Below are positions 8,604-17,392 of a stretch of 58,203 bases of DNA, piece after piece. How positions within the stretch are numbered: position 1 is the stretch's first letter; every line of letters starts with the position of its first letter. Origin of the DNA: Rhodocyclaceae bacterium UBA1310. GTDB taxonomy: Bacteria; Pseudomonadota; Gammaproteobacteria; Burkholderiales; Rhodocyclaceae. A program made the translations under genes and the position numbers. Under the pieces are notes generated by a model. That model searched no databases, was not told the DNA's origin, and saw only the letters and a list, made by a program, of their open reading frames with translations. The DNA lies in the NCBI GenBank assembly GCA_002307175.1, contig DBTS01000089.1:42959-101161 (forward strand), written 5' to 3'.

Positions 8604-8661
8604 GAGCCATTCAATCATTCAGTGTAATACTTGCCCACCTAGCGCCCGATATCCTTTGACC

Positions 8662-9540
8662 ATGCGAATCAGCCTTTCTTCCCTGACGGCCGCCCTCCAC
8701 CACCCGGACTCAGCCACCCCGTCGTGGCGGCCGGCAGCCGGTGTGGCATTACGCATACTGGTTGTGCTGGGCACCCTCCTTTTGTGCTGGCAGCTTGCTG
8801 GCGTATTTGCCCAGGCTCTAAGCTGGCAGACCTCACCTCCGGCACTGACCCTCGCTGCCGAACCCGCCACCGACAACGGCGCCGCGCGCGCAGCCCTCAC
8901 CCGCTGGTTCGCCAGTGCGGAAAGTGGCGCCAAGCCGGCAGGCTCAACGGACGGACTGGAACTCATCGCAGTCATTGCGGGCAAGGATGGCGTGGCACTC
9001 ATTGGCGGCGCGAGCGCCTCCGGCCCCACCGCATTCCCCGTGGGCAAGGAAGTTCGCCCCGGGCTTCGACTGACAGAAGTTCTCCGTGACAAGGTGATCT
9101 TTGAGCAAGGTGGCAATCATCCGGAACTGGCGTTCCCGAGCAAACCTGGTTCAGCCCCGATCATGCAGCCGGGAGCACCAACTCCCGCCACGACGGTGAA
9201 TGCCCCGCCGGCAGCGGCGTCTGCTCCGGTTCAAAACGTATCAATTTCGCGCGGTGACCTGATGGGCATCGCGCAGCAAGGCAATCTGGGAGACTGGGAC
9301 AAGGGGCTGGCGAATTTTGTCAGTGGCGGCGTACGCGTGACCGATGCCGACAAGCAGCCCCTGGCCAAAGTGCTCAATCTGCAAAATGGAGATGTCATCA
9401 AAGGCATCAACGATCGTGATATTTCGCAATTGGCGGATGTCTCGTTGATCTACCACTATTTCAGCCAGTCGCAGGATGTGAATATCAACATCCTGCGCGA
9501 TGGCAAGCCACAACAACTACACTTTGAAATCGAGCCATGA
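8662..9540 (+). CDS. gspC: Type II secretion system protein GspC
   Basis: GspC links the inner-membrane platform to the secretin and helps choose substrates. The 292-residue product has one membrane helix at about 30-53, a homology region beginning near LELIAVIAGKDGVALI (binds the secretin N0 domain) and a C-terminal PDZ domain (about 195-292, with GDVIKGINDRDISQL). ATG 8662 is chosen because it places the membrane helix near the N-terminus; an upstream in-frame start at 8428 lies within gspK. It overlaps gspD by four bases. Confidence 0.92.
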   Translation: MRISLSSLTAALHHPDSATPSWRPAAGVALRILVVLGTLLLCWQLAGVFAQALSWQTSPPALTLAAEPATDNGAARAALTRWFASAESGAKPAGSTDGLELIAVIAGKDGVALIGGASASGPTAFPVGKEVRPGLRLTEVLRDKVIFEQGGNHPELAFPSKPGSAPIMQPGAPTPATTVNAPPAAASAPVQNVSISRGDLMGIAQQGNLGDWDKGLANFVSGGVRVTDADKQPLAKVLNLQNGDVIKGINDRDISQLADVSLIYHYFSQSQDVNINILRDGKPQQLHFEIEP

Positions 9541-11771
9541 AACTCAAAGTACTCGCTGCTGCAATTCTTCTCAGTTTTGCCATCTCTGCGCCAGTGCTGG
9601 CCGCAGAGGAAAAGGTAACCCTGAATTTCGTCAATTCCGATCTGGAATCGACGCTCAAGGCTGTCACCATCATCACAGGCAAGAACTTCGTCATTGACCC
9701 GAAGCTCAAGGGCACGGTCAATATCGTTTCCAGTCAGCCGGTGGATCGCAGCCTGATCCTGCCCATCGTACAGAGCGCCTTGCGACAGCAGGGCATCACA
9801 CTGGTTGATAACGGCACTGTGGTCAAGGTGGTAGCGGAGGCGGATGCCAAGCAGCAGGGGTCGCCCGTAATCATTGGCGGCGGCAAGGTTGGCACAGGCG
9901 ACAAATTCGTCACGCAGGTCTACCCCTTGCAGTATGAATCGGCCAATCAGCTCGCCCAGGTATTGCGCCCGCTTCTCTCGCCGAACAGCGTGATAGCAGC
10001 CTACCAGGCCGGCAATGTGCTGGTCATCAGCGACTATGCGGAAAACCTCGCACGTATCAACCGCATGATCGAGCACATTGACCATGCACCCAATTCGGAT
10101 ATCGTGGCCATTCCGGTCAAATACGCTGCACTGCAGGATGTATCACAAACCATTGCCAAGCTGATGCCGGAAGTCGTGCTGCAGGGCACAGCGGCCCCTG
10201 TTGCCGTACCTGAGGGTGTCAAGCGTGTACTGCTGGTGGTGGATAACCGCAGCAGCCAGATTCTGGTCTCCAGCGAATCCCAGGTACACATCGAGAAGAT
10301 CCGCCATATCATTGAAATGCTGGATCAGCCGGGCAGCTCGGGCAGCTCAATGCATGTAATCTATCTGCGCAACTCCGAAGCCACCCGCCTCGCTGGCACC
10401 CTGCGCGGCATACTCACTGGTCAGGACAGCGGCAGCACAGGTAGCAATGGGCTCTCCGGCAGTGGCAGTACGGGCTCGATGACAAGCTCCTCATCGACCA
10501 CCAGTTCCTCATCGAACACCGCTGCCTCATCTGCAACAAGCGGCTCGACCACTCAGGCCAACACCGCCACCAACGTCAAGATCGACGGCACCACCGTGCT
10601 GATCCAGGCGGATGCCGTCACCAACTCACTGATCGTGACAGCACCTGACCGGATCTTCAACGACATCCGCAGTGTCGTGGAGAAGCTTGATGTGCGCCGC
10701 GCACAGGTCTACATCGAGGCCATGATTGCCGAGATCAGCGTGACGAAGAGCGGCGAGGCCGGCGTACAGTGGGGCGGGTATGGTTCGAACGGCAACTACA
10801 CCGGCGCACTGATCTCCTCGATTTCCACCTCGACATCGAATGATCTGGCAACCTTGGGTTCGGCCTATCTGGCAGCATCAGGAACACTCGGCACGACAAG
10901 CTCCTCGTCCAGCGTGACACTGCCGAGCGGATTCAATGCGGTGATTGCGGCAGGCTCATTTGGCGCAATGGTAACTGCATTGCAAAGTTCAACAGATGCC
11001 AACGTTCTTTCAACACCAACCCTGCAGACACTGGATAATGAGGAAGCCCGTATCGTTGTCGGCTACAACGTGCCCATCAAGACCGGGACGACGATCAGCA
11101 GTTCAAGTACCTATTCCTCAGTCGAACGTCAAGACATTGGCATTAAACTGAAGATCAAGCCGCAGATTTCAGAAGGTGGCGCGATCACGCTGACTGTTGC
11201 CCAGGAAGTCTCCGACATAGACACAACGATCAACACTGACAGCCAGGGCCTGGCGCTGTCGACACGCTCTGTTGAAACCAAAGTACTCGTCGATGACGGG
11301 CAGATCGTGGTACTCGGGGGCTTGATCAAGGATTCACTGAACAATGCGGAATCGCGGGTTCCGCTGCTCTCCGACATTCCCCTCATCGGCCAACTGTTCC
11401 GTTATCGCAGCCGCAGCCATAGCAAGACCAACCTCATGGTGTTCCTGCATCCCATCGTGCTGCGCGATGCGACCGACAATAATCTGTTGTCCAACGACCG
11501 TTACGAATACATTCGCCGTGTGCAGGGAAGTTATGCCTCTGGCCGTAGCACGGTGTTGCCTGACCTTCCTCTGGTACAGCTACCCTCCTTCGATCCGGCC
11601 AACGGCAAGGCACCGCTGAATCTGGAAATGACGCTTCCGACCACCACCAAGACGGCGGCCCCTGCAGTGGCAAAGGATCAGGCCAAAACCGATACTCCGG
11701 ATACGAAACGCACTGAACCGGCAGCCAGTGACACGCCCTCGACCAGTACTGAAACACCTAAAGCACCATGA
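9537..11771 (+). CDS. gspD: Type II secretion system secretin GspD
   Basis: GspD forms the outer-membrane channel through which folded enzymes leave. The 744-residue product has a Sec signal peptide ending PVLAAEE, N0 to N3 domains (about 25-395), a secretin core (about 400-645, with VPLLSDIPLIGQLFRYR and MVFLHPIVL) and a tail rich in Thr, Ala and Pro. A long Ser/Thr/Gly linker at about 300-345 interrupts the N3 region, as in many GspD proteins. No pilotin gene is recognisable nearby. It overlaps gspC and gspE by four bases each. Confidence 0.97.
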   Translation: MKLKVLAAAILLSFAISAPVLAAEEKVTLNFVNSDLESTLKAVTIITGKNFVIDPKLKGTVNIVSSQPVDRSLILPIVQSALRQQGITLVDNGTVVKVVAEADAKQQGSPVIIGGGKVGTGDKFVTQVYPLQYESANQLAQVLRPLLSPNSVIAAYQAGNVLVISDYAENLARINRMIEHIDHAPNSDIVAIPVKYAALQDVSQTIAKLMPEVVLQGTAAPVAVPEGVKRVLLVVDNRSSQILVSSESQVHIEKIRHIIEMLDQPGSSGSSMHVIYLRNSEATRLAGTLRGILTGQDSGSTGSNGLSGSGSTGSMTSSSSTTSSSSNTAASSATSGSTTQANTATNVKIDGTTVLIQADAVTNSLIVTAPDRIFNDIRSVVEKLDVRRAQVYIEAMIAEISVTKSGEAGVQWGGYGSNGNYTGALISSISTSTSNDLATLGSAYLAASGTLGTTSSSSSVTLPSGFNAVIAAGSFGAMVTALQSSTDANVLSTPTLQTLDNEEARIVVGYNVPIKTGTTISSSSTYSSVERQDIGIKLKIKPQISEGGAITLTVAQEVSDIDTTINTDSQGLALSTRSVETKVLVDDGQIVVLGGLIKDSLNNAESRVPLLSDIPLIGQLFRYRSRSHSKTNLMVFLHPIVLRDATDNNLLSNDRYEYIRRVQGSYASGRSTVLPDLPLVQLPSFDPANGKAPLNLEMTLPTTTKTAAPAVAKDQAKTDTPDTKRTEPAASDTPSTSTETPKAP

Positions 11772-13246
11772 GTGAACGTCTGCTCAGTTTTGCCCAGGCC
11801 CGTGAGTACGGACTCTTTGATGAAAGCGTCACTGATGGGCTCATGCATGTCTGCTTCCGTCGGGGGGGCGATGCATCGATGCTGTCGGAACTGCGTCGTG
11901 CCTTCTCCGGCCAGCTGGAGCTTGAAGTCCTCGACATCGAGGCTTTTCAGGAACGCCTCGCACTGGCCTTTAACCAAGGTGGGCCACGTGCCTCGCGCAT
12001 GGTTGAAGACATCGCAGATTCGGTTGACCTCTCCAGTCTGCTTGAGGAAATGCCGGAAACGCAGGATCTGCTGGAAGCCGAGGAAAACGCCCCCGTCATT
12101 CGCCTGATCAATGCCCTGCTCACTGAATCGCTGCGCGAGGGGGCTTCAGACATCCACTTCGAGCTATTTGAAACACGCGCAACAGTGCGCTTTCGCATTG
12201 ATGGCGTGCTACGCGACGTGATCGAACCTCAGCGCGGCCTGCATGCAGCCATCGTGTCGCGTATCAAGATCATGGCGGGGCTTGATATCGCCGAGAAACG
12301 CCTGCCTCAGGATGGCCGCATCACTTTGCGCCTGGCTGGCCGCCCGGTGGACGTTCGCGTTTCAACCCTGCCCACAGCGCACGGCGAGCGCGTGGTGCTG
12401 CGTCTGCTCGACAAATCCACGAACCAGCTGGATCTCGACAGCCTGGGAATGCCCCCCAAGACGCTGCAGAACCTGAGGGGCCTGCTGGAACAGCCGCACG
12501 GTATCCTGCTCGTGACCGGCCCGACCGGCTCGGGCAAGACCACCACCCTGTATGCTGCACTGGCACAGATGGATGCACGCGTGCTGAACATCATGACGGT
12601 CGAAGACCCGATTGAATATGAGATGGACGGGATCGGCCAGACGCAGATCAATTCGCGCATCGAGATGAGCTTTGCACGTGCACTGCGTGCCATTCTGCGT
12701 CAGGATCCGGACGTCATCCTGATCGGTGAAATCCGCGATCTTGAAACCGCCCAGATCGCTGTGCAGGCCTCCCTGACCGGGCACCTTGTGCTCGCCACCC
12801 TGCACACAAATGACGCGCCAAGTGCGATGACACGACTCATCGACATGGGGGTAGAGCCCTTCCTGCTCGCCTCCTCTTCAATTGGCGTGCTGGCACAACG
12901 CCTGGTGCGCAACCTGTGTCCGGCGTGTCGCGTGGCGTATCACCCCGATCCTTCAGAGCAGGCACTGCTGGGGGTGCCCGCTTCGCATACCCTGTATCGT
13001 GCCTGCGGTTGTGATGCCTGCGCACAGACAGGGTACAAAGGCCGCACAGGCGTCTATGAACTGATGGTGTTTGATGAAACCACCCGTTCTCTTATTCACG
13101 ACGGTGCCAACGAACAGCTGCTGCGCGCCCACGCCTCCGAACGGGGCATGGCGAGTCTGCGCGACGATGGCTTTGCACGCGTGCGGGATGGGATCAGCTC
13201 GCTTGAGGAAATCCTGCGTGTCACACGCGAAGCCATGGATGATTGA
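11768..13246 (+). CDS. gspE: Type II secretion system ATPase GspE
   Basis: GspE is the cytoplasmic hexameric ATPase that powers the system. The 492-residue product has an N-terminal GspL-binding domain, Walker A GPTGSGKT near residue 251, an Asp box, Walker B ILIGEIRD, the His box LHTNDAPSA and the zinc-binding region with two CxxC pairs (CPAC near 383, CDAC near 417). All catalytic motifs are present. It is the last gene of the operon and is followed by a terminator 21 bases after its stop. Confidence 0.97.
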   Translation: MSERLLSFAQAREYGLFDESVTDGLMHVCFRRGGDASMLSELRRAFSGQLELEVLDIEAFQERLALAFNQGGPRASRMVEDIADSVDLSSLLEEMPETQDLLEAEENAPVIRLINALLTESLREGASDIHFELFETRATVRFRIDGVLRDVIEPQRGLHAAIVSRIKIMAGLDIAEKRLPQDGRITLRLAGRPVDVRVSTLPTAHGERVVLRLLDKSTNQLDLDSLGMPPKTLQNLRGLLEQPHGILLVTGPTGSGKTTTLYAALAQMDARVLNIMTVEDPIEYEMDGIGQTQINSRIEMSFARALRAILRQDPDVILIGEIRDLETAQIAVQASLTGHLVLATLHTNDAPSAMTRLIDMGVEPFLLASSSIGVLAQRLVRNLCPACRVAYHPDPSEQALLGVPASHTLYRACGCDACAQTGYKGRTGVYELMVFDETTRSLIHDGANEQLLRAHASERGMASLRDDGFARVRDGISSLEEILRVTREAMDD

Positions 13247-13267
13247 AATTTCTGGTTCAGACTGAAC

Positions 13268-13293
13268 AGCCCGGTACCCCACCGGGCTTTTTT
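13268..13293 (+). terminator. Terminator of the type II secretion operon
   Basis: A perfect 8-bp stem (13268-13275 with 13281-13288), a five-base loop and six T. It ends the gspL-gspE transcript. Confidence 0.9.
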
Positions 13294-13365
13294 GTTTCCT
13301 GTGTCCCTGCAAACCTTGCCGACCATCAGGTCTCAAGATCCCTGCCAAGCCCAATCCACCAGTCC

Positions 13366-13390
13366 AAAAAAAAGCCACCCGAAGGTGGCT
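13366..13390 (-). terminator. Terminator of the ABC transporter operon
   Basis: Read on the minus strand, a 7-bp stem (13384-13390 with 13373-13379) is followed by a run of eight or more T, about 23 bases after the transporter ATPase stop. It faces the gspE terminator. Confidence 0.88.
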
Positions 13391-13412
13391 TTCTGTGTGG
13401 CATGCCGACGAA

Positions 13413-15158
13413 TCAGTTGCCGCCCATCTTGACGCCTTCCGTCTCCGCATTGTAGCGGTGACGGTTGACGATGCGCTTGTCACGCGGATGCGTGCCGGGC
13501 ACAGCAGAGATCAGTGCCTTGGTGTAAGGATGATCAGGCTCGGAACAAATCTTCATGGCCGGCCCGTGTTCCACGATCTGGCCCTTGTACATCACAGCCA
13601 CACGGTCGCAGAAATAACGGATCACGCCGATGTCATGCGACACCAGAATGAAGGTCAGATTCATTGTTTCCTGCAGATCCAGCAGCAGGTCGAGCACTTG
13701 TGAGCGCAGGGTCACATCCAGAGCGGAAGTGGCTTCATCAGCAATGATCACGCGCGGATTCAGGGCAAGCGCACGGGCGATCCCGATACGCTGACGCTGA
13801 CCGCCAGAGAAAGCGTGCGGATAACGCTCTGCAGCTTCACCCGGCAGACCGACCATCCCCAGCAGTTCCTCGACGCGCTTGCGCAGTGCCGCGCCAGTGT
13901 GAGTCTTGCCCACCAGCAGCGGCTCGCCGACGATCTGCCCAACTGTCATACGCGGATTGAGCGAGGCAAACGGATCCTGGAAAACCATGCGGATTTCGCG
14001 GTGAACCTGGCGCAGCTCATGCTGCCCGGCCTTGGCGAGATCGGCAATACGCCCGTCTCCCATGCGGTACAGCACTTCACCACCGGAGCAGGACAACACA
14101 CGGATCACGCAGTTGCCCAGCGTGGTCTTGCCAGAACCGGACTCGCCCACGATCCCCAGGTTTTCACCCTCATAGACGTCCAGAGAGACGTTATCGAGTG
14201 CCTTGAACGGGGGGTTGGTCTTGCCCATGAACGTCGAACGTGCCGGATAGATCTTGGACACATTGCGAATTTCCATGATCTTGCGCTCCGTCGCGGTGTT
14301 CTTGCGAACAGCACGGGCGGAATTCTCCAGCTTGCGCACAGAATCAATCAGCTCAAGGGTGTAAGGATTCTTGGCTTCGTAGAAGATCTGTTCGGCAGTG
14401 CCGAATTCGACCATCTGACCGTTGCGCATCACCCCGATTTCGTCAGCAATCTCGGCCACCACACCCATATCGTGCGTGATGAACAGCACGGCCATCCCGT
14501 AGGATTCCTGCAGTTCCTTGATCAGCGCAAGGATTTCGGCCTGCGTGGTCACGTCCAGCGCCGTTGTCGGTTCATCGGCAATCAGGATCTTCGGGTTGCA
14601 TGCCAGAGCCATGGCAATCATGGCGCGCTGACGCATACCGCCCGAATACTCGAACGTGTACTTGTCGATCGCGACACCCGGATTGGGGATCTCGACCCGA
14701 CGCAACAGTTCGATGGCACGATTGCGGGCTTCTTCCTTGTCGACGTTCTGGTGCAGCAGGATAGCTTCGCAGATCTGGTTGCCGATAGTATGGATAGGCG
14801 ACAGCGAGGTCATCGGCTCCTGGAAGATCATGGAGATTTCATGGCCACGGATGCTGCGGATTTCCTTGCCGCGATCATTCAGCTTGGCCAAGTCCTGACC
14901 TGCAGGATCCTTGCCATAGTAAATCACTTCACCAGACACAATCTTGCCAGGAGGATCGACGATCTGCAGGATCGAGCGGGCCGTCACAGACTTGCCTGAG
15001 CCGGACTCACCCACGATGCACAGCGTCTTGCCACGCATGATTTTGAAGGAGATGTCATCAACTGCGTGAACAGCCTTGTCACCCGTTCCGAAGTAGGTCT
15101 TCAGGTTGCGCACGTCGAGGACGACGTCACCTGTTTGTTTCTTGACTGATGTATCCAC
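13413..15158 (-). CDS. Opp-type ABC transporter, fused double ATP-binding protein
   Basis: This protein should energise uptake of a peptide or oligosaccharide through the two permeases encoded upstream. The 581-residue product carries two complete ABC domains in tandem, each with Walker A GESGSGK, an ABC signature (YSGGMRQR, then FSGGQRQR) and Walker B (ILIADEP, then VIIADEA). This DppD/DppF fusion resembles YejF and GsiA. The start is GTG at 15158 with GGGAAG upstream, 15 bases after the permease stop. It is the last gene of the operon and is followed by a strong terminator. The substrate cannot be told from this subunit. Confidence 0.92.
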   Translation of the reverse strand: MDTSVKKQTGDVVLDVRNLKTYFGTGDKAVHAVDDISFKIMRGKTLCIVGESGSGKSVTARSILQIVDPPGKIVSGEVIYYGKDPAGQDLAKLNDRGKEIRSIRGHEISMIFQEPMTSLSPIHTIGNQICEAILLHQNVDKEEARNRAIELLRRVEIPNPGVAIDKYTFEYSGGMRQRAMIAMALACNPKILIADEPTTALDVTTQAEILALIKELQESYGMAVLFITHDMGVVAEIADEIGVMRNGQMVEFGTAEQIFYEAKNPYTLELIDSVRKLENSARAVRKNTATERKIMEIRNVSKIYPARSTFMGKTNPPFKALDNVSLDVYEGENLGIVGESGSGKTTLGNCVIRVLSCSGGEVLYRMGDGRIADLAKAGQHELRQVHREIRMVFQDPFASLNPRMTVGQIVGEPLLVGKTHTGAALRKRVEELLGMVGLPGEAAERYPHAFSGGQRQRIGIARALALNPRVIIADEATSALDVTLRSQVLDLLLDLQETMNLTFILVSHDIGVIRYFCDRVAVMYKGQIVEHGPAMKICSEPDHPYTKALISAVPGTHPRDKRIVNRHRYNAETEGVKMGGN

Positions 15159-15173
15159 TTTATCTTCCCAAAC

Positions 15174-16325
15174 TTAGTGGTTCGAATACGGGTCGGCAGC
15201 ATCGCGCAGACCGTCGCCGAAGAAGTTCAATGCCAGCACGGCAATCACAACCATCAGGCCGGGCAGGAACAGCCACGGAGCCTGTGCGATAACCGAGATC
15301 TTCTGTGCGCCCTTGAGCAGCACGCCCCAGCTGATGGCAGGCGGTTGCAGCCCCAGCCCGAGGAAGGACAGGGACGTTTCGGACAGCACCATCGACGGAA
15401 TCGACAGAGTAACCTGAGCAATGATGTGAGAAGCCAGCGAAGGCAGCATGTGGCGGAAGATGATGCGTGGTTCGGAGCAGCCATCGAGCTTTGCAGCGAT
15501 CACGAACACATCACTGCGCATCGACAGGAAGCGGCCACGAATGACTCGCGCAAGGTGGGTCCAGCCGATCAGCGAAATGATCACCGTCACAGCCATGTAC
15601 TGGTAGTGCGGCGGCCAGTCCTTCGGCAATGCGGCAGCCATTGCCAGCCAGATCGGAATCGACGGCAGCGACAGGATGAACTCCACGACGCGCATGACAA
15701 CCCAGTCAGTCCAGCCACCATAGTACCCAGCCAGCCCCCCGAGGATGATGCCAAGCACCACCGACAGGATCACGCCGATCAGGCCCAGCGACAGGGTGAA
15801 ACGGGCACCGTAGATCACGCGGGAGAGCACATCGCGGCCCATCGTGTCAGACCCGAACAGGAAGACCTGACCTTCCTTGTCCTTCGGTCCAAACAGATGA
15901 AGGTCGCTTTGCAGCGCATCAAAACCGAACATCTTGTACTCAAAGCCACGTACAAACAGGCCCAGGTACACTTTTGAACCATCCGGCGTGAAGGAAATCT
16001 TTGACGTCTCCATGTCGAGCTTCTTGGTATAGCCCGGCACGTACGGCGCAAACTTGCCTTCATCGAAGAAGTGAAGTTCAAAGAGTTGCGGCGGATGCTG
16101 TGTCTTTCTGGATGCAGCCGCTTCCGGATCCATCGGAGCGAGGAATTCGGAGAACACCGCGACTGCATAGAACAGGATGACGACGACCATGCTCACCACA
16201 GCAAGCTTGTGCTTGCGGAAGCGGCGCCACATCAGTGTCCACTGCGAGGCATACTCAATACCGCCCCGCAGGTTTGCCATGTTGACGACCTGCTCGTCGT
16301 CCTTTTGCTTGTTTTCTGCGCTCAT
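15174..16325 (-). CDS. Opp-type ABC transporter permease (DppC/YejE class)
   Basis: This is the second inner-membrane channel subunit. The 383-residue product has one membrane helix near 40-62, then a long insertion of roughly 100 residues (about 63-165) before the five-helix BPD_transp_1 core with the EAA loop EPRIIFRHMLPS. Typical DppC proteins are about 300 residues, so the insertion is notable; it should face the periplasm. The start overlaps the upstream permease stop by four bases. Confidence 0.92.
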   Translation of the reverse strand: MSAENKQKDDEQVVNMANLRGGIEYASQWTLMWRRFRKHKLAVVSMVVVILFYAVAVFSEFLAPMDPEAAASRKTQHPPQLFELHFFDEGKFAPYVPGYTKKLDMETSKISFTPDGSKVYLGLFVRGFEYKMFGFDALQSDLHLFGPKDKEGQVFLFGSDTMGRDVLSRVIYGARFTLSLGLIGVILSVVLGIILGGLAGYYGGWTDWVVMRVVEFILSLPSIPIWLAMAAALPKDWPPHYQYMAVTVIISLIGWTHLARVIRGRFLSMRSDVFVIAAKLDGCSEPRIIFRHMLPSLASHIIAQVTLSIPSMVLSETSLSFLGLGLQPPAISWGVLLKGAQKISVIAQAPWLFLPGLMVVIAVLALNFFGDGLRDAADPYSNH

Positions 16326-17308
16326 TGTTCAAACCTAATCCGAGGATCGAGAATAACCAGGAGGATGTCGGACAACAGGGTCCCCACGACCGTCAAGGCA
16401 CACACAACCAGCAGGATGGTGCCGGACAGGTAGATATCCTGAGACATCAACGCTTCATACAGGACCGGGCCAACCGTATTGAGGTTCAGCACGATGGAAA
16501 CAATCACCGCGCCAGAAATCAGGTTGGGCAGAATCCAGCCGATCGTACTCACGAACGGGTTCAATGCAATGCGCACGGGATACTTGCAGAGCAGTTTGAC
16601 TTCAGACAGACCCTTGGCACGTGCAGTCACCACATAGGGCATGTACAACTGGTCAATCAGATTGGCACGCAGGATACGGATCAGGCTGGCAGTAGAACCC
16701 AGACCCAGAATGATCATCGGAATCCACAGGTGCGAGCAAAGATCCATCCACTTCGCCCAGGTCCAGGGCTGCCCTTCGTACTGAGCGGACATTAGACCGG
16801 TAACATCGTGACCAAAATACTTTACACCAACGTACATCATGACCAGCGCCAGCAGGAAATGCGGAATGGCCAGACCAACAAAACCGAGCAGGGTGAAGAT
16901 GTAGTCACCCAAAGAATATCGACAGACCGCAGAATAAATCCCGATCGGCAAGGCCAGCATCCAGGTAAGCATCAGCGAAGCGACCGATAGGATCAGGGTC
17001 AGACCGATACGTTCGCCGACCAGCTCGGTTACCTGGGCATTCTTGGCGAAGGAACGACCAAAGTCGCCCTGCACCATGCCGGCAATCCAGCTGCCATATT
17101 GAACGATCATCGGCCGATCCAGACCAAATTGGTGACGCATGTCTGCCAGGGTCGCAGGATCAGGGGTTTCACCTGATTGCGCCTGTTGTGCAGCCCAGCT
17201 ATCAACGTAGTCGCCCGGAGGCAACTGGATCAGTACAAATACTGTCATGGACACCATGATGACAAACGGTATCGCCGACAGCAGGCGTTTGAAGATGTAG
17301 TTAAGCAC
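16322..17308 (-). CDS. Opp-type ABC transporter permease (DppB/YejB class)
   Basis: This is the first channel subunit. The 328-residue product begins VLNYIFKRLLSAIPF, the standard DppB N-terminus, and carries the membrane helices and the family pieces QFGLDRP, GDFGRSF and YVVTARAKGL. GTG 17308 is chosen over an upstream in-frame start because it gives the conserved N-terminus and has GAGAG at a suitable distance; the longer form adds a Pro-rich stretch without family likeness. It lies 84 bases after the binding-protein stop. Confidence 0.9.
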   Translation of the reverse strand: MLNYIFKRLLSAIPFVIMVSMTVFVLIQLPPGDYVDSWAAQQAQSGETPDPATLADMRHQFGLDRPMIVQYGSWIAGMVQGDFGRSFAKNAQVTELVGERIGLTLILSVASLMLTWMLALPIGIYSAVCRYSLGDYIFTLLGFVGLAIPHFLLALVMMYVGVKYFGHDVTGLMSAQYEGQPWTWAKWMDLCSHLWIPMIILGLGSTASLIRILRANLIDQLYMPYVVTARAKGLSEVKLLCKYPVRIALNPFVSTIGWILPNLISGAVIVSIVLNLNTVGPVLYEALMSQDIYLSGTILLVVCALTVVGTLLSDILLVILDPRIRFEQ

Positions 17309-17392
17309 GATTCGACTCTCTAGATGCGCTCGTAAAGGGGGGCCTGGCGGCGGATGCCGCCAGACCGGCACTACACTACGGTTACTGCTTTC

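Noticed and set aside
13815..14999. A 394-codon plus-strand frame opposite the ABC ATPase
   Set aside because: It is antisense to two complete ABC domains and has no motif of its own.
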